Shown here piece by piece: positions 53,328 to 64,000 of a stretch of 64,000 bases of DNA. Position numbers and translations under genes: made by a program. Location of the stretch: contig NZ_FODC01000002.1 in assembly GCF_900110275.1 (NCBI RefSeq), positions 310,001-374,000 on the forward strand, given 5' to 3'. The stretch is from Duganella sp. CF517 (GTDB taxonomy: Bacteria > Pseudomonadota > Gammaproteobacteria > Burkholderiales > Burkholderiaceae_D). A model generated the notes under the pieces. It did not search any database. It saw nothing but the letters and a program-made list of their open reading frames with translations, and had not been told where the DNA came from. Every line of letters starts with the position of its first letter. Within the stretch, counting starts at the first letter, position 1.

Positions 53328-54197
53328 ATGCAAAGCAAACTCCGATCGCGCGGCGTATCCTCGCTCCTTCAACGCGGCTTGCCGGCACTGGCCTTCAGCG
53401 CCATCGCAGCCCTGTCGCATGCAGCCGTGAAGCCGGTGACGGTGGCGCCGGAGGTCACCGGCGAATGGGTCACGCCGGACGGCGCGTGGGACGGCCGCAC
53501 GGTGTTGCTGCTGCACGGCTTCGCCGACGACCTCAATGGCGCCGGGGACCTGAGCAAACGCATGTCGACCAAGCTGGCGCAGGCGGGTATCGCCTCGCTG
53601 CGCATCAACTTCCGTGGCGAAGGCGCGCGCATGCGCAGCGACATCGACTCGACGCTCGACACCCGGATCGCGGACACCGAGGCCGCGTATGCGTTCCTGC
53701 GGAAGCAGCCCGGCGTCAAGATCGCGCACAGCGCGGTGCTGGGATGGAGTTTGGGCGGCGCCACCGCGATGGTCGTGGGCGGAAAACATCCCGACTGGTT
53801 CCGCAGCATGGTGCTGTGGTCGACGCCGAGCGGCGATATCTACAAGTACATGATGTCGAAGCCGACGGCGCAAAAAGCGGTGCGGGAAGGCGTGGCATCG
53901 GAGGTGGTACCGGGCTGGAAGACCATCACCACCAAGCGTGAATTCTACGAGAGCTTCAAAGGCGTGGATCTGGACCAATCGCTGGCCAAATACCCGGGCG
54001 CGTTTCTGACGATCCGGGGCAGCAGGGACTACCTGCCGCAGCGCGATTTCGACTTGATCCGGATCGCCCCGGGCAAGCCCGCACAGGCGGAAATGATCGA
54101 CGGCGCCGACCACGTGTTCAACGTATTCGAGGCCGGAAGCCCGGCGGCGCAGCGCCTGATCGACCTCACCGCCGCGTGGCTCGCCAAAACCCTGTAA
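53328..54197 (+). CDS. Secreted alpha/beta hydrolase
   Basis: A 289-residue hydrolase with signal peptide (MQSKLRSRGVSSLLQRGLPA to SHAAV). LLLHGFADDLNGAGD is the oxyanion region, LGWSLGGATAM the nucleophile elbow, and GADHVFNVFEAG the His region. It is translated together with the preceding hydrolase. The tandem palindromic repeat begins 17 bp after its stop. Confidence 0.9.
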   Translation: MQSKLRSRGVSSLLQRGLPALAFSAIAALSHAAVKPVTVAPEVTGEWVTPDGAWDGRTVLLLHGFADDLNGAGDLSKRMSTKLAQAGIASLRINFRGEGARMRSDIDSTLDTRIADTEAAYAFLRKQPGVKIAHSAVLGWSLGGATAMVVGGKHPDWFRSMVLWSTPSGDIYKYMMSKPTAQKAVREGVASEVVPGWKTITTKREFYESFKGVDLDQSLAKYPGAFLTIRGSRDYLPQRDFDLIRIAPGKPAQAEMIDGADHVFNVFEAGSPAAQRLIDLTAAWLAKTL

Positions 54198-54214
54198 CCA
54201 CGGTGGGCACCACG

Positions 54215-54428
54215 GCGGGGGTCAAGTCTGACATTCGGACACGAGCTGATAGGTATCGCTTTCGGCACCAGGGACGCAAGGTGTTCAAAGATGTGTTCGT
54301 GTCCGAATGTCAGACTTGACCCCCGCCTGTTTTCGGACACGAGCTGATAGGTATCGCTTTCGGCACCAGGGACGCAAGATGTTCAAAGATGTGCTCGTGT
54401 CCGAATGTCAGACTTGACCCCCGCCTGT
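54215..54428. repeat. Tandem long-palindrome repeat element
   Basis: Copy 1 has a perfect 30-bp inverted repeat: 54215-54244 (GCGGGGGTCAAGTCTGACAT then TCGGACACGA) and 54297-54326, with a 52-bp internal segment. Copy 2 (54332-54428) is a tandem duplication of 97 bp differing at 2 positions from copy 1 (54234-54330) and lacking the outermost part of the left arm. A partial remnant (TGACCCCCGACTG) follows, and GGGGTCAAGTCTG recurs in the MFS gene at 35309. No ORF is inside. It looks like a non-autonomous mobile or REP-type element. Confidence 0.85.
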
Positions 54429-54443
54429 GACCCCCGACTGTTT

Positions 54444-57215
54444 CTAGTCACCTACGACGATATCGATCGTGTTTTCCAGCCATATCCCCAGGTTGGGCGT
54501 GCGGCCGCGCTGCGCCGACGGTCCCAGTTCGTGCGGCGGGTTGAACTTGGTGCCGATCGGCAGGATCGCGTTCAGGAACGAGATATCACCCGGAGGGAAG
54601 TCGATATGCGTCCCTTTCGGCTCGAAGCCCTCGCCGCTGGCCTCCCTCGGCGTGAACACCCGCAGCGCGATGTCGTCGCTGTGGTTGATGAACTTGATCG
54701 GCAGATTCCTCGTCGCCAGCTCCGCCCAGTACACCTTGTCGTGGAAGCCCTTGAACTCGGGGTAGTTCCATGACAGGCCGGTGATGGTGTCGTTGTAATC
54801 CTTCTGCCACACGTCGAATTCCACACCCTGCGTGCGGTTCTTCCACACCCTATAAGGACCACGTCCCAGCCAGCGCATCGACTGCACCTGCGCGTCCGGA
54901 TAATCGAAAGTCACGCCCAGCGCATCGGCCGGTTTGCCGCCTTCCATGTTATACGCGTAGTTCACGCTCAACGTGCCGGCCGCGTTGAGGCGCCAGTTGA
55001 CCTTGCGCAGATTGCCGGTGTACTCTGCCTGCACCACCACGTCGTCGCCCTCACGCCGCGCGGCGATGCCCTTCAACGTCGCGGTTCCCGCCACCAGGCG
55101 CGGACCATTCGTCAACGGCACCACGATATCGCCCTTCTTCAGCGATCGCAGATAGCCGGTGGCCTTGTCGATGACAGCATTCAGGCCGCCGGCCTTCAAC
55201 TCGAACCCGTCGCCAGCTTCCGTCAACGTGGCCGCACCTGACGCCGGAGTCGCCGGTCGCATGCGCTGCGCCACCTGCTGCGCGCTGGCGATCATCCACG
55301 ACCACGTATAGATCTCGCGGCCGTCGCGATCCGTCGCCGTAAAATACAACGCATCCTGCTGTGCCCAGTCGGCCGGCAAGGCGATGCGGGTGGCGCCGCG
55401 CATGCCGGCGGCGACATCCGGCGCCTTGGCGCTACCTTTCGCAACCACCTTGTGTCCCGCCTCGCTGCCGAACTTCACCAGCTGCCAACCCAACTTCACC
55501 TGATTCAGATTGGAGACGTCGTAGCGGTTCTCCAGCGTGATCTTGCCGTCGAATGTAGGTGGCAGGAAGGCCATTTCCGACAGCGGCAAATACACCGGCG
55601 TCCAGATCTTCTTCACGGCAAAGAAGCTGCCCTCCTTCTCGCGATAGGGCCCGACGATGCCGTCCGGCGCCCGATTGCCGGCGACGTCGATGGCGCCATT
55701 CCTGTCGTCGCGAACAATACCCTCGTCAGCGAAGGCCCAGATAAAGCCCCCGGCACTGAGCGGATTGGCCAGCATGTCCTTCCACCAGTCGTCCAGGCTC
55801 GCCCCGGCGCCGCCGTCGTACAGCCCATGCAGGAACTCGGTCGGCATGAACACATCGCGCCCATGGAACAGCGACGTCGCGCAGCAGTCGTAGGTTGGGT
55901 AGTGCGCGGTATCGATGCCGCCGAAGTTCGCCCACGGATGGATGACGGGACGCTTCTGCGTATCCCATTCCGGATACAGCTTGTCCAGATCTTGATTGAA
56001 CCCGCCCTCGTTACCGTTGGCCCAGAAGACGATCGACGGGTGATGCTGATCGCGCGTCACCAGCTCCTTCACCAGCGGCGTCGAGACATCGGTGTCGTAG
56101 AATTTCTGCCAGCCGGTCAACTCGTCGATCACGTACAGCCCGACTTCATCGGCTACGTCGAGGAAATGCGGGTCTGGCGGATAGTGCGACATGCGCACCG
56201 CGTTCATGTTCATTTCCTTCATCAGCTTCGCGTCCTGGTAGCTCAGCGCCTTGCTGCTGGCGCGGCCCGATGTCGGCCAGATCGTATGCCGGTTCGATCC
56301 CTTGAAGCGCACCTTGTAGCCGTTGACGTACACGCCGTCGCGCGGACGCAGCTCGATGGTGCGGAAGCCGATGGTCTTGCTCACCTCATGCACCAAATTC
56401 CTGCCGCTGACCAGCCGGAAGTTGACCTTGTAGCGCTGCGGATTCTCCGCCGACCAGGGCGTCACCGTCGGCACGTTGCCGCTGATGCGGGCCTTGCCGC
56501 CGACGACCTGCGCGGCCATCTCCTTGCCGAGCGCCTTGCCGTCCAACGTGGTCACGCGCGCGACGACCTTGCCATCCGGCTTGCCCGCCAAGAAGACGTC
56601 GGCGCTGAAATCGCCGTTGTGGCGCGCATCGAGGCTGATACGGTCGATGTTATCCAGCGGTTTGGCCTCCAGCCACACCGGCCGGTAGATCCCGCTGAAC
56701 AGCCAGAAGTCCGAGCTGCGCTCGGCGCGGTTGACCGATTTATTTGCCGAGAACCGGTTGACCGTCACCTCCAGCTGGTTGCTCTGCCCGGGCTTCAACA
56801 ACTTCGAAATATCGTAGCGGAACTCGTAGAAGCCGCCCTGGTGAACCGCGCCCGCAGGCTCGCCGTTGATCTTGACCAGCGTATCGGTCATCGAGGCGCC
56901 GAACACGATATCGATTTGCTTGCCCTGCCAATTCGCGGGCACGTCGAACTTGTGGCGGTAGATGCCGGTGGTGTCCGGCGCCGGGTCCTTTTCCCAATCG
57001 TTGTTGTAACGGTAGGTGCCGAAGCCCTCCATCTCCCAGTTCGACGGCACCAGTATGGTCTTCCACGCGCCGCTATTGCGCCCGCCGTTGACCATGAACT
57101 CCCAGTCGACACGATGGTCCTTGTCGGTGCCGCTCAAATACCGTACTTGCGTACCTTCCGCAAAAGCCAGTCCGCTCAATGCCAGCAGCAGCGTTCCAAG
57201 GACCAGTCGCATCAT
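54444..57215 (-). CDS. Secreted GH2-family glycosidase (beta-galactosidase-like)
   Basis: A 923-residue GH2 enzyme with signal peptide ([19 protein letters not shown]). Order: jelly-roll sugar-binding domain ([34 protein letters not shown]), immunoglobulin-like domain, TIM barrel with the acid/base Glu in [12 protein letters not shown] and a likely nucleophile in [13 protein letters not shown], then a beta-galactosidase small-chain-like C-terminus ([13 protein letters not shown]). The start at 57215 has GGAG 8 bases upstream and overlaps the stop of GH95 (ATGA). Last gene of the glycosidase operon. The sugar released could be galactose, arabinopyranose or glucuronate. Confidence 0.92.
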   Translation of the reverse strand: MMRLVLGTLLLALSGLAFAEGTQVRYLSGTDKDHRVDWEFMVNGGRNSGAWKTILVPSNWEMEGFGTYRYNNDWEKDPAPDTTGIYRHKFDVPANWQGKQIDIVFGASMTDTLVKINGEPAGAVHQGGFYEFRYDISKLLKPGQSNQLEVTVNRFSANKSVNRAERSSDFWLFSGIYRPVWLEAKPLDNIDRISLDARHNGDFSADVFLAGKPDGKVVARVTTLDGKALGKEMAAQVVGGKARISGNVPTVTPWSAENPQRYKVNFRLVSGRNLVHEVSKTIGFRTIELRPRDGVYVNGYKVRFKGSNRHTIWPTSGRASSKALSYQDAKLMKEMNMNAVRMSHYPPDPHFLDVADEVGLYVIDELTGWQKFYDTDVSTPLVKELVTRDQHHPSIVFWANGNEGGFNQDLDKLYPEWDTQKRPVIHPWANFGGIDTAHYPTYDCCATSLFHGRDVFMPTEFLHGLYDGGAGASLDDWWKDMLANPLSAGGFIWAFADEGIVRDDRNGAIDVAGNRAPDGIVGPYREKEGSFFAVKKIWTPVYLPLSEMAFLPPTFDGKITLENRYDVSNLNQVKLGWQLVKFGSEAGHKVVAKGSAKAPDVAAGMRGATRIALPADWAQQDALYFTATDRDGREIYTWSWMIASAQQVAQRMRPATPASGAATLTEAGDGFELKAGGLNAVIDKATGYLRSLKKGDIVVPLTNGPRLVAGTATLKGIAARREGDDVVVQAEYTGNLRKVNWRLNAAGTLSVNYAYNMEGGKPADALGVTFDYPDAQVQSMRWLGRGPYRVWKNRTQGVEFDVWQKDYNDTITGLSWNYPEFKGFHDKVYWAELATRNLPIKFINHSDDIALRVFTPREASGEGFEPKGTHIDFPPGDISFLNAILPIGTKFNPPHELGPSAQRGRTPNLGIWLENTIDIVVGD

Positions 57216-59560
57216 AGTTTTTCTCCCAGACGTTTGCTCTCCCCGACCTTGAGGTTGAGCGGTATGACCTTGTCGCCGTAGCGTACCTTGCCGGCGCCCT
57301 CGCCCGCCGTGCGGCGTATCGTCGCCGCCGCCAGCTTGCCGTTCTTCCACGCCAGATCGACCTCGTAACCGCCGCGCGCGCGCAAGCCCTTGACCGAGCC
57401 GGTGGCCCATGCCGACGGCAGCGCCGGCAGCAGGTGCAGTTCACCCGTCTGCGACTGCAGCAGCATTTCGCAAATCGCGGCGGTGGCGCCGAAGTTACCG
57501 TCTATCTGGAACGGCGGATGCGCATCGAACATGTTGGCGTAGGTGCCGCCGGCGTTGTTCGATTCCGTGCCCTGGCCGCTCTGCTGCGCGGCGCGCGCCC
57601 CGGGCTTCGCCAGCTGCCCGCGCAGCATCTTGTAAGCGCGATCGCCGTCCAGCAGGCGCGCCCAGAAAGCCGTCTTCCACGCCATCGACCAGCCGGTGCC
57701 GGCGTCGCCACGGCTGTCCAGCGACTTGCGGGCGGCGGCCGCCAGTTCAGGCGTCTTGGTCGGCGAGATCTGACGGCCCGGGAAGACGCCGAACAAATGC
57801 GACACGTGGCGGTGCGTGTCGCCCGGCTTGTCCAGCACTGGATCGTTCTTCTTCTCTTCCATCCACTCCAGTAGCTGGCCCCAGCTGCCGATGCGCGGCG
57901 CGGCCAGCCGGTCGCGCAGACCCGCGATCTGGTCGCGGAACCCGGTATCGCCCAGCACCTCCGCCGCATCGACGGTGTTGTTGAACAGGTCCCAGATGAT
58001 GGCCTGGTCATAGGTCACGCCGTCCTCGATCGGGCCGTGCTCCGGAGACCATCCCAGCGGCGCGACCAGACGGCCGTCGGGCAGCACCTTCAAGTAGTCC
58101 TGCCAGAAGGCGACAGCCTCCTTCATCACCGGATAGGCGACGTCGCGCAGGTATGCCTTGTCCTGCGTATACGCATAGTGCTCCCAGAAGTGCTGGGCGT
58201 ACCACGCATTGCCGGTCTTGTTCCAGATGTAGCCCATGGCGCCGAACGGATTGGACTCGGTGCGCAAGGTCCAGCCGCGCACCGGCTTGCCGGCGGCGCT
58301 GACGAAGGTTTCCTCCTTCTGCACCGCCTCGCCGCTCAGGTCCGGCGCGGCCATCACCACGGAGGTAGGATCCGCGATCGCCTTGGCCGCGGTGTCGGCG
58401 ATCAGCTGGCGATATACCGGCGCCACGCCCTGAACGAAGTTCAGGAACGGCAGCGCGTGTTCCGACAGGTTGGCCGGTTCCGCCGGCCAGTAGTTCATCT
58501 GGACGTTGATGTTGGTGTGATAATCCGATCTCCACGGCGGATTCGGATTGTTATTCCACAGCCCTTGCAGATTGGCCGGCAGCGAACCGCGCGAGCTCGA
58601 GATCAGCAGGTAGCGGCCGTACTGGAAGAACTGCGCTTCCAGCTCCGGGTCCCTGCCCTCGGTCGTATAGGTCTCGATACGCTGGTCGGTCGGCAGCGCG
58701 CGCCGAGCCGCCGTGGCCGCGCCGAAGTCCACGCCCACGCGGTTGAACTGCGCCTGGAAATCCTTGCGGTGCTCGGCCAGCAGCGACGGCCACGGACGCG
58801 CCGCCGCACCCACCTGCGCCGACACGCGCGCCAGCGGATGCTCGCCCTGGAACTTCTTCGTTGCATCGAGCACGTAGCTGGTGCCGGCGCCGAGTATCAG
58901 GGTCACGGCGTCGCAGCCGGTGAAGGTGATCTTGTTGCCGTCGATGGCGATGGTGCCGCCCTCGTTTTGCACCTGCACCTGGCTGGCGTAGTCCATCGCG
59001 TTCGACGATGGATCGCCCTTGCCGCGCATCGAGCCGCTGGCGACGATGCGGTTGCCCAGCGCGTTGACTTGCGCGTCGTGCGCGTCGGTCAGTTCGATCG
59101 AACCTGTGTACTGTCCGCGCTTGTCGGCCGTCAGCCGCACGGCGATCACCTGCGCCGGATAGCTGGCGAAGGCTTCGCGCTTGAACTTCACGCCCTTGTG
59201 CGTGTAGCTGACGCTGTGCAGGCTCTGGCCGATATCGAGCCGGCGCGAATAATTGGTGGTGGCCTGGTCGTGTCCCGGCAGGTTCACATACACGTCGCCG
59301 AACGGCTGGTAGGAACCCATCACCTTGTCGTCGCCGGTCCACAGCGTGATGTCGTTGAACTGGATGCGCTCGCGCGCCAGTTGGCCGAAGATCATCGCGC
59401 CGATACGGCCATTACCGATCGGCAGCGCTTCGCGCTCCCACCCTTGCGGCGTATCGGGCGCCGGCTGTTTGTAGCGCAGCGTCAGATCCGGGGCCGCCGT
59501 CGCCGCGGCGACGACCAGGGCCGAAGAGAAAAAAAATGTGGAGCGCAGCAGAATTTTCAT
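57212..59560 (-). CDS. Secreted GH95 alpha-L-fucosidase
   Basis: A 782-residue (alpha/alpha)6-barrel enzyme. Signal peptide [22 protein letters not shown]95 landmarks: [33 protein letters not shown] (two Asn that activate water in the family), GWSPEHGP (general acid Glu), and [12 protein letters not shown] (Asp). Alpha-1,2-fucosidase activity is the family norm; galactosidase variants exist. It follows GH31 across an 88-bp gap containing a terminator, and overlaps GH2. Confidence 0.93.
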   Translation of the reverse strand: MKILLRSTFFFSSALVVAAATAAPDLTLRYKQPAPDTPQGWEREALPIGNGRIGAMIFGQLARERIQFNDITLWTGDDKVMGSYQPFGDVYVNLPGHDQATTNYSRRLDIGQSLHSVSYTHKGVKFKREAFASYPAQVIAVRLTADKRGQYTGSIELTDAHDAQVNALGNRIVASGSMRGKGDPSSNAMDYASQVQVQNEGGTIAIDGNKITFTGCDAVTLILGAGTSYVLDATKKFQGEHPLARVSAQVGAAARPWPSLLAEHRKDFQAQFNRVGVDFGAATAARRALPTDQRIETYTTEGRDPELEAQFFQYGRYLLISSSRGSLPANLQGLWNNNPNPPWRSDYHTNINVQMNYWPAEPANLSEHALPFLNFVQGVAPVYRQLIADTAAKAIADPTSVVMAAPDLSGEAVQKEETFVSAAGKPVRGWTLRTESNPFGAMGYIWNKTGNAWYAQHFWEHYAYTQDKAYLRDVAYPVMKEAVAFWQDYLKVLPDGRLVAPLGWSPEHGPIEDGVTYDQAIIWDLFNNTVDAAEVLGDTGFRDQIAGLRDRLAAPRIGSWGQLLEWMEEKKNDPVLDKPGDTHRHVSHLFGVFPGRQISPTKTPELAAAARKSLDSRGDAGTGWSMAWKTAFWARLLDGDRAYKMLRGQLAKPGARAAQQSGQGTESNNAGGTYANMFDAHPPFQIDGNFGATAAICEMLLQSQTGELHLLPALPSAWATGSVKGLRARGGYEVDLAWKNGKLAAATIRRTAGEGAGKVRYGDKVIPLNLKVGESKRLGEKL

Positions 59561-59580
59561 GAATATTGTCTTGTGAAGCG

Positions 59581-59620
59581 AAACAAAAACGGCGGAGGCG
59601 GCATGCACCGCCCCCGCCGT
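59581..59620 (-). terminator. Terminator-like hairpin between GH31 and GH95
   Basis: On the minus strand ACGGCGGGGGCGG (59608-59620) and CCGCCTCCGCCGT (59589-59601) form a 13-bp stem with one mismatch and a 6-base loop, followed by TTTTGTTT. It can reduce transcription into GH95 and GH2. Confidence 0.75.
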
Positions 59621-59648
59621 CATCGAGGAATCATCGTCGGTGCGAAAA

Positions 59649-62525
59649 TCAGCGCTTGACGGTGACCGCCTTGCCTTCGTAGCTGACCGTCTTGTCGGCC
59701 GCGTCGAAGTCGTCCGAGCTCGAAACACCAGGCTTGATGAATCGTACCTTGAACTCGCGCTTAGCGACCATGCCCTTGTACTGGCCAACGCGCTCGCCGA
59801 TGGTGACGGTGCCGGTCTTGTCGTTGTAGCTCAGCGGAATACGCGTGAACTCGTTACGCATGTAGGCATTCGACACGCCGTCATCCTCGTACAGGCTGAA
59901 TTTGCCGTCCGCGCCGGTGTAGATATTCAGCGTGATCGGTGCATCCGGCTTCTCGTCGACGTACTGCGTCACTGGACCCATCGGCAGGATCGCGCCGGCT
60001 TTGACCAGCAGCGGCATGCGGGTTTCCGGCGCCTTGATCGAGGTCTTGGTGCCGCCCTTGTGCACTTCGCCGGTATAGAAGTCATACCAGTTCGCGCCCT
60101 TAGGCATGTAGACGTTACGCTCGCGCGCACCGTAGACGTACACCGGAGCGACCATCAGATTGTGGCCGAACAGGTACTGGTCGGCGATGTTCTTGACCGC
60201 GTCGTCCTTCGGGAAATCCATCACCAGGCCGCGCATGATGGTGCCCGATTCGTGGTGGGTGGTCGCGGCGGTCGAGTAAATGTACGGCATCATGCGATAA
60301 CGCAGTTTGTCGTACCAGACCATCGAGTCGCGCATCGGCGAGCCTTCCGGCGAGATCTCGTGGATCTCGCGCTTGACCACTTCGCCGTGGGAGCGGAACA
60401 GCGGCGAGAACGCGCCGAACTGCCACCAGCGCAGATTCAATTCGCGCCATTCCTTCATGTCCTCCGGATTGGCCTTCGCTGCGGCGACAACGCGGTTTTC
60501 CTGCGCGGTGCCGGTGGCGCCGTCCTGGAAGCGCGTCTCCTGCGCATAGCCGCCGATATCGTGGGTCCAGTTCGGGATACCCGACATCGAGATGCTCACG
60601 CCGGCCGAGATCTGGTCGTACAGATTGTTCCAGCGGCCGACGGTGTCGCCGCTCCACAGGGCGGTGGCGTTGCGCTGGATGCCCGCGAAACCGGAACGCG
60701 ACAGGATGAACTGGCGCTTCTCCGGCTGGTCGTTCTTCAGGCCCTGGTAGAAGCCCTCGGTGTGCACCAGGCTATACGGGTTGAAGGTGATTTCGCCGGC
60801 GCCGTAGACGGTCGGTCCGATCAGCTTCTTGAAGTCCTCCAGGCGGGTGTTCGACAGCACGTCAGGCTCGGTATTGTCCATCCACCAGGCGTCGAAGCCC
60901 AGGTCGACCAGCTTGGACTTCATCTGGCGATAGTACATTTCGCGCGCGCCCTTGGTGTAAGGATCGTAGTGGCTGTTCTTGTAGCCAGGGCCAACCCAGT
61001 CAAGATCGCCGTTTTCGACGTTCTTGGTCCACATATAACCCTTTGACGCCAGCTCCTTGTAGTTGGCGGTGTTGTCGTAGAACTTGCCCCAGATCGAAAT
61101 CATGATGCGGGCGTTGTTCTTGTGGACCTCGTCCACCAGACCTTTAGGATCGGGGAACCGCTGCTTGTCGAAATCGTGCGAGCCCCAGCCGTCCTGCGGC
61201 CAGTAGAACCAGTCCTGCACCATGGCGTCGACCGGCCAGCCCTGCTTGCGGTACTCCTTCAACACGCCGAGCAGCTGCTCCTGCGTCTCGTAGCGCTGGC
61301 GCGACTGCCAAAGGCCGTAGGACCATTTCGGCATCATCGGCGCCTGGCCGGTCAGGTGACGGTAGCCGGCGATGACGTTGTCGATGCTGGTCTCGCCGTT
61401 GACGACGTAGTAGTTGATGCTCTGCGCGACTTCCGACGAGAAGGTCAGCGAGTGGCGTTCCGGCGCCGGCAGCGGATCGTTGTGGGTCATGGCGATCATG
61501 CCGCCCGACGGTTTCCATTCCAGGTGCAGCTTGACCGGCTTGCCCGCTTCGAACTTCTGCTCGAAGTTGTGGTACCACGGGTTCCAGCCCTGGCGCCAAA
61601 CGTCCATGACTTCCTTGCCGTCCATGGTCAGCTTGGCGTAGTCCGACGAATACATCTGCATCTTGTGCACGCCGGCCTTGTCGGACGTCAGCGTGCCTTC
61701 CCACACCACCTTGACGCCGGTGGCCTTCTTCGGATCGCCCAGTTCCTTCGGCCAGTTTTCGGCCACGTCCTTCAGGTACTGGTAATCGATGTCTTTTTCC
61801 TGGCGCGTCAGCACCAGTTTGTCGTCGACGTAGTAGCGCGCGGTCAGGCCGCCGGCCTTGCCTTCGGCGTCGACCAGTTTCAGGTCGCGGCTCAGGAAGC
61901 CGTAAGGCTTGGCGTCGCCGAAGCGCGAGATCGAATTGTTATCCCACAAAACGCCGTAGTTCTTGTCCGAGACGATGAACGGCACCGCGATGACCATATT
62001 GTGCTGCATCAGCAGCACGTCTTCGCCGTTCAGGTTCATCTGGCCGTTCTGGTGCTGGCCCAAGCCGTAGTAAGCGTCCTTGGTGCCGTGGTTGAAGCCC
62101 TGCTTGACCGCCATGAACGGCTTGCCGCCGACATCGACGGCGGCCATGCTCTCCGAGGCCTGGCTCAGGAAAGCCTTGCCGGCCGCGTTGAAGAACTGCA
62201 CCTGGCCGGTCGCCAGCGACACCGCCACCGAGATTTTCTTGGCCTTGAGCGTGACCTTGTCCTTGCCGGACGAGGTCACGCTGAAGATACCGCTAACAGG
62301 CGCCGCCACCGTCATCAGCGATGGGGTCAGCTCCTTGCCTTCCTTGTCGGTTTTGACGACGTGGATGATGTTGTCGCTCATGACCTCCAGGCGCACTTCC
62401 TTGGCGCCGGAATCGGGCTTGACCACCACGCCGGTGGAGGTTTTTTCAAACGTTCCGGCCAGGGCATGGCCGGACATCATCACCGCCAGGCACGAAGCCG
62501 CCGGTACTATCGCTTTGAATCGCAT
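59649..62525 (-). CDS. Secreted GH31 alpha-xylosidase with PA14 insert
   Basis: A 958-residue GH31 enzyme with signal peptide ([20 protein letters not shown] then ALAG). An N-terminal beta-sandwich is interrupted by a PA14-like insert (about 225-375, [20 protein letters not shown]). The barrel has the nucleophile Asp550 in WWMDNTEPD and acid/base Asp627 in [10 protein letters not shown]; a DUF5110-type C-terminus follows. The PA14 insert and motifs match the Xyl31A type that removes xylose from xyloglucan oligosaccharides. AGGAG precedes the ATG, 25 bases after the GH35 stop. Confidence 0.94.
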   Translation of the reverse strand: MRFKAIVPAASCLAVMMSGHALAGTFEKTSTGVVVKPDSGAKEVRLEVMSDNIIHVVKTDKEGKELTPSLMTVAAPVSGIFSVTSSGKDKVTLKAKKISVAVSLATGQVQFFNAAGKAFLSQASESMAAVDVGGKPFMAVKQGFNHGTKDAYYGLGQHQNGQMNLNGEDVLLMQHNMVIAVPFIVSDKNYGVLWDNNSISRFGDAKPYGFLSRDLKLVDAEGKAGGLTARYYVDDKLVLTRQEKDIDYQYLKDVAENWPKELGDPKKATGVKVVWEGTLTSDKAGVHKMQMYSSDYAKLTMDGKEVMDVWRQGWNPWYHNFEQKFEAGKPVKLHLEWKPSGGMIAMTHNDPLPAPERHSLTFSSEVAQSINYYVVNGETSIDNVIAGYRHLTGQAPMMPKWSYGLWQSRQRYETQEQLLGVLKEYRKQGWPVDAMVQDWFYWPQDGWGSHDFDKQRFPDPKGLVDEVHKNNARIMISIWGKFYDNTANYKELASKGYMWTKNVENGDLDWVGPGYKNSHYDPYTKGAREMYYRQMKSKLVDLGFDAWWMDNTEPDVLSNTRLEDFKKLIGPTVYGAGEITFNPYSLVHTEGFYQGLKNDQPEKRQFILSRSGFAGIQRNATALWSGDTVGRWNNLYDQISAGVSISMSGIPNWTHDIGGYAQETRFQDGATGTAQENRVVAAAKANPEDMKEWRELNLRWWQFGAFSPLFRSHGEVVKREIHEISPEGSPMRDSMVWYDKLRYRMMPYIYSTAATTHHESGTIMRGLVMDFPKDDAVKNIADQYLFGHNLMVAPVYVYGARERNVYMPKGANWYDFYTGEVHKGGTKTSIKAPETRMPLLVKAGAILPMGPVTQYVDEKPDAPITLNIYTGADGKFSLYEDDGVSNAYMRNEFTRIPLSYNDKTGTVTIGERVGQYKGMVAKREFKVRFIKPGVSSSDDFDAADKTVSYEGKAVTVKR

Positions 62526-62550
62526 ATTCTCAATCTCCTGTTTTTTTTAC

Positions 62551-64000
62551 TCAGTACGTACCGACTTTGACCTTCAACACCACCGGCTTGCCGGTCAAAT
62601 TGAGGCCGTAATCCGTCTGGTCGCCGTTCCAGTTACGCTCCATGATCCATTTACCGGATGGATCATAATAGCCCTCTTCGACGCGCGCCCACATGGTTGG
62701 TTTGCCGTCCGCGTTGTCGATCTTCACACGCGCATGCTGGCCGACGATGATGAACTCATTGTCGGCGATCTGCGCGATCGCCACGCCACCGTTGGGCTTA
62801 TCGGTGCCGGCCGGCAGATCCTTCACTTCCTTGAAATACTCACGTTCGCCGAACTGCCATTCGCGGAACGAGATCGTGCCCTTCCAACCCTTCATCGCGA
62901 TGGTCTGCGGCGCGCGGTCGTCGCCTTCGGCCACGCCGTAGGTGCGGCCCTCGAAAGCCCACTTGGACCACTGGCGCTCCATCGGGCGGAACGCCGAGTA
63001 GATTTTGCCATACGGTTCAACCATGGTCTTGTCGGTGGCCTTGTGACCGAGCGGGAAATTGCTGTAGTCCGCGTAGTCGATGCCGAACGGCGAGAAGTTG
63101 ATCGCGCCCCGGCCGAGCACCAGATAGGCATAGCGCACGTATTCGGCGGCGTTGCTCATCTCCGGCACGGCAAGCGGGTTATCCGGACGCTGGAACTTGT
63201 CGAGCGTGGCGGCGAACTTCTTCGAATCCGGGCTGTAGATGTCCGGCGCGGCGAAGTCGATCGCCGGCGCGGCGGCCTTGTAGATGTCGATCACGTCGAA
63301 GGTCGGGCCGCCGCTGGCGAAGTTCTTGTTCCACGGCTTGACGGGCTCCTCGAGCGGATCTCGGACCGAGTTATTCACGTACATCGGCAGGTTGTACACC
63401 GCGCGTCCCGCCTTGGCGATCTCGCCGATGTAGCTGGCGACCGAATACGCGTGGAAGTACTCGTCGGCGTAGTCGCCGTAGACCTGTTTCCAGGTGCCGC
63501 TGGCGGCCAGCGCCACCGGCGATTTTTTACGCTTCAACACAGCCTCGGGCACCGGCGCGTTGAACGCCGCCTCCGCCTTTGGCGCGTAGTCGCGCGCGTA
63601 GCCGTACGTGCCCACCTCGTTCTCGACCTGCATCATGATGACGGTGCGATGGGCCTCGTCGATTTTTTTGATGTGCGTCATCAGCGCGACGAAGGCCTTC
63701 TTGTCGGCCTTGAGCGTTTCCTCGCCTTGCGGCGACAGGCAGTAAATCGGCTTGCCTTCCTTGTCCAGCATGCGCGGGAAGCGGGCGTTGTCGAACTTGA
63801 CCCACTCCGGCGCGTAATTGGCGCCGGTGTTTTTCCAGGTGCCGAACCACAGCAGCACCAGGCGCACCTTGTTCTTGCGCGCCTGGGCCACCAGCGTGTC
63901 GACGTAGCTGAAATCGAACTTGCCTTCCACTTGCTCGATCTGTTCCCATGCGACCGGGATCTCGAGCGTGTTGGCGTTCATGTCCTTGATCGCCGCCCAC
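62551..64000 (-). CDS. GH35 beta-galactosidase with DUF5597 (N-terminus cut by window edge)
   Basis: The frame enters at the right edge and runs 482 codons to a TGA at 62551-62553. QVENEVGTYG gives the acid/base Glu and AVPEMSNAAE the nucleophile Glu of GH35; IEQVEGKFDFSYVDTLVAQA and LVLLWFGTWKN are typical early barrel segments. The C-terminal region with GGVAIAQIADNEFIIVG fits DUF5597 as in Bgl35A of Cellvibrio. An internal ATG at 63981 is not a start: the reading frame continues upstream as WAAIKD. First gene of the operon within view. Confidence 0.93.
   Translation of the reverse strand, partial: WAAIKDMNANTLEIPVAWEQIEQVEGKFDFSYVDTLVAQARKNKVRLVLLWFGTWKNTGANYAPEWVKFDNARFPRMLDKEGKPIYCLSPQGEETLKADKKAFVALMTHIKKIDEAHRTVIMMQVENEVGTYGYARDYAPKAEAAFNAPVPEAVLKRKKSPVALAASGTWKQVYGDYADEYFHAYSVASYIGEIAKAGRAVYNLPMYVNNSVRDPLEEPVKPWNKNFASGGPTFDVIDIYKAAAPAIDFAAPDIYSPDSKKFAATLDKFQRPDNPLAVPEMSNAAEYVRYAYLVLGRGAINFSPFGIDYADYSNFPLGHKATDKTMVEPYGKIYSAFRPMERQWSKWAFEGRTYGVAEGDDRAPQTIAMKGWKGTISFREWQFGEREYFKEVKDLPAGTDKPNGGVAIAQIADNEFIIVGQHARVKIDNADGKPTMWARVEEGYYDPSGKWIMERNWNGDQTDYGLNLTGKPVVLKVKVGTY

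Overview
The window reads as a chromosomal segment of a high-GC betaproteobacterium of the Oxalobacteraceae type (Massilia / Duganella / Janthinobacterium lineage). The basis is dense GC-rich coding, Burkholderiales-type housekeeping genes (glnS, gluQ, pyrF, DUF3422, a ferredoxin-fused reductase of the AscD type), many PAS/GGDEF/CHASE signalling proteins, and a secreted plant-polysaccharide locus. The genus is an inference; no rRNA or other marker is present. No tRNA, rRNA, CRISPR array, prophage or insertion sequence was recognised.

Layout. 1-3.0 kb: secreted small proteins and a glycerophosphodiesterase on the minus strand, including a probably amber-interrupted gene. 3.1-10.9 kb: CoA-transferase plus acetyltransferase pair, a 1084-residue PAS-GGDEF-EAL-REC protein, and a divergent MFS/LysR pair. 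11-13.5 kb: a tight four-gene minus-strand operon led by a J-domain protein, whose other three products I cannot assign. 13.6-18.4 kb: glnS, an orphan CHASE histidine kinase, and a remarkable protein ending in ten Cys-containing AFCG(A/S)P repeats preceded by a perfect FNR-type box. 18.5-30.2 kb: small regulators, an epimerase divergent from a ferredoxin reductase with start codons only 12 bp apart, transporters, ribosome hibernation factor, corrinoid-binding protein, diguanylate cyclase, exonuclease I, pyrF and an SDR. 30.5-38 kb: VanZ-like protein, a Gly/Ser-rich lipoprotein, TraB/GumN protein, flavin monooxygenase, MFS, GH43 and M28 peptidase. 38-54 kb: gluQ, CYTH-CHAD triphosphatase, LysE, CbbR-like LysR with a divergent HAD protein lacking its nucleophile, NDH-2, a large unassigned protein, DinB/LdhA, DUF3422, a chemoreceptor and three alpha/beta hydrolases. 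54.2-64 kb: a tandem palindromic repeat, then a minus-strand glycosidase operon GH35-GH31-GH95-GH2.

How genes work together. The GH35/GH31/GH95 set matches the side-chain-removing enzymes of the Cellvibrio-type xyloglucan utilisation locus (beta-galactosidase, alpha-xylosidase with PA14 insert, alpha-fucosidase), with an extra GH2; the operon continues beyond the right edge. Three FNR-type boxes (two perfect TTGAT-N4-ATCAA) precede small or unusual genes (the Cys-repeat protein, an 81-residue protein, and an 85-residue protein divergent from the lipoprotein), suggesting an oxygen-responsive set of undescribed small proteins. The strongest candidates for new biology are the Cys-repeat protein with its FNR box and the J-domain operon.

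Starts were chosen by Shine-Dalgarno fit, family N-termini and overlap with neighbours; several differ from the longest open frame, and those changes are stated.
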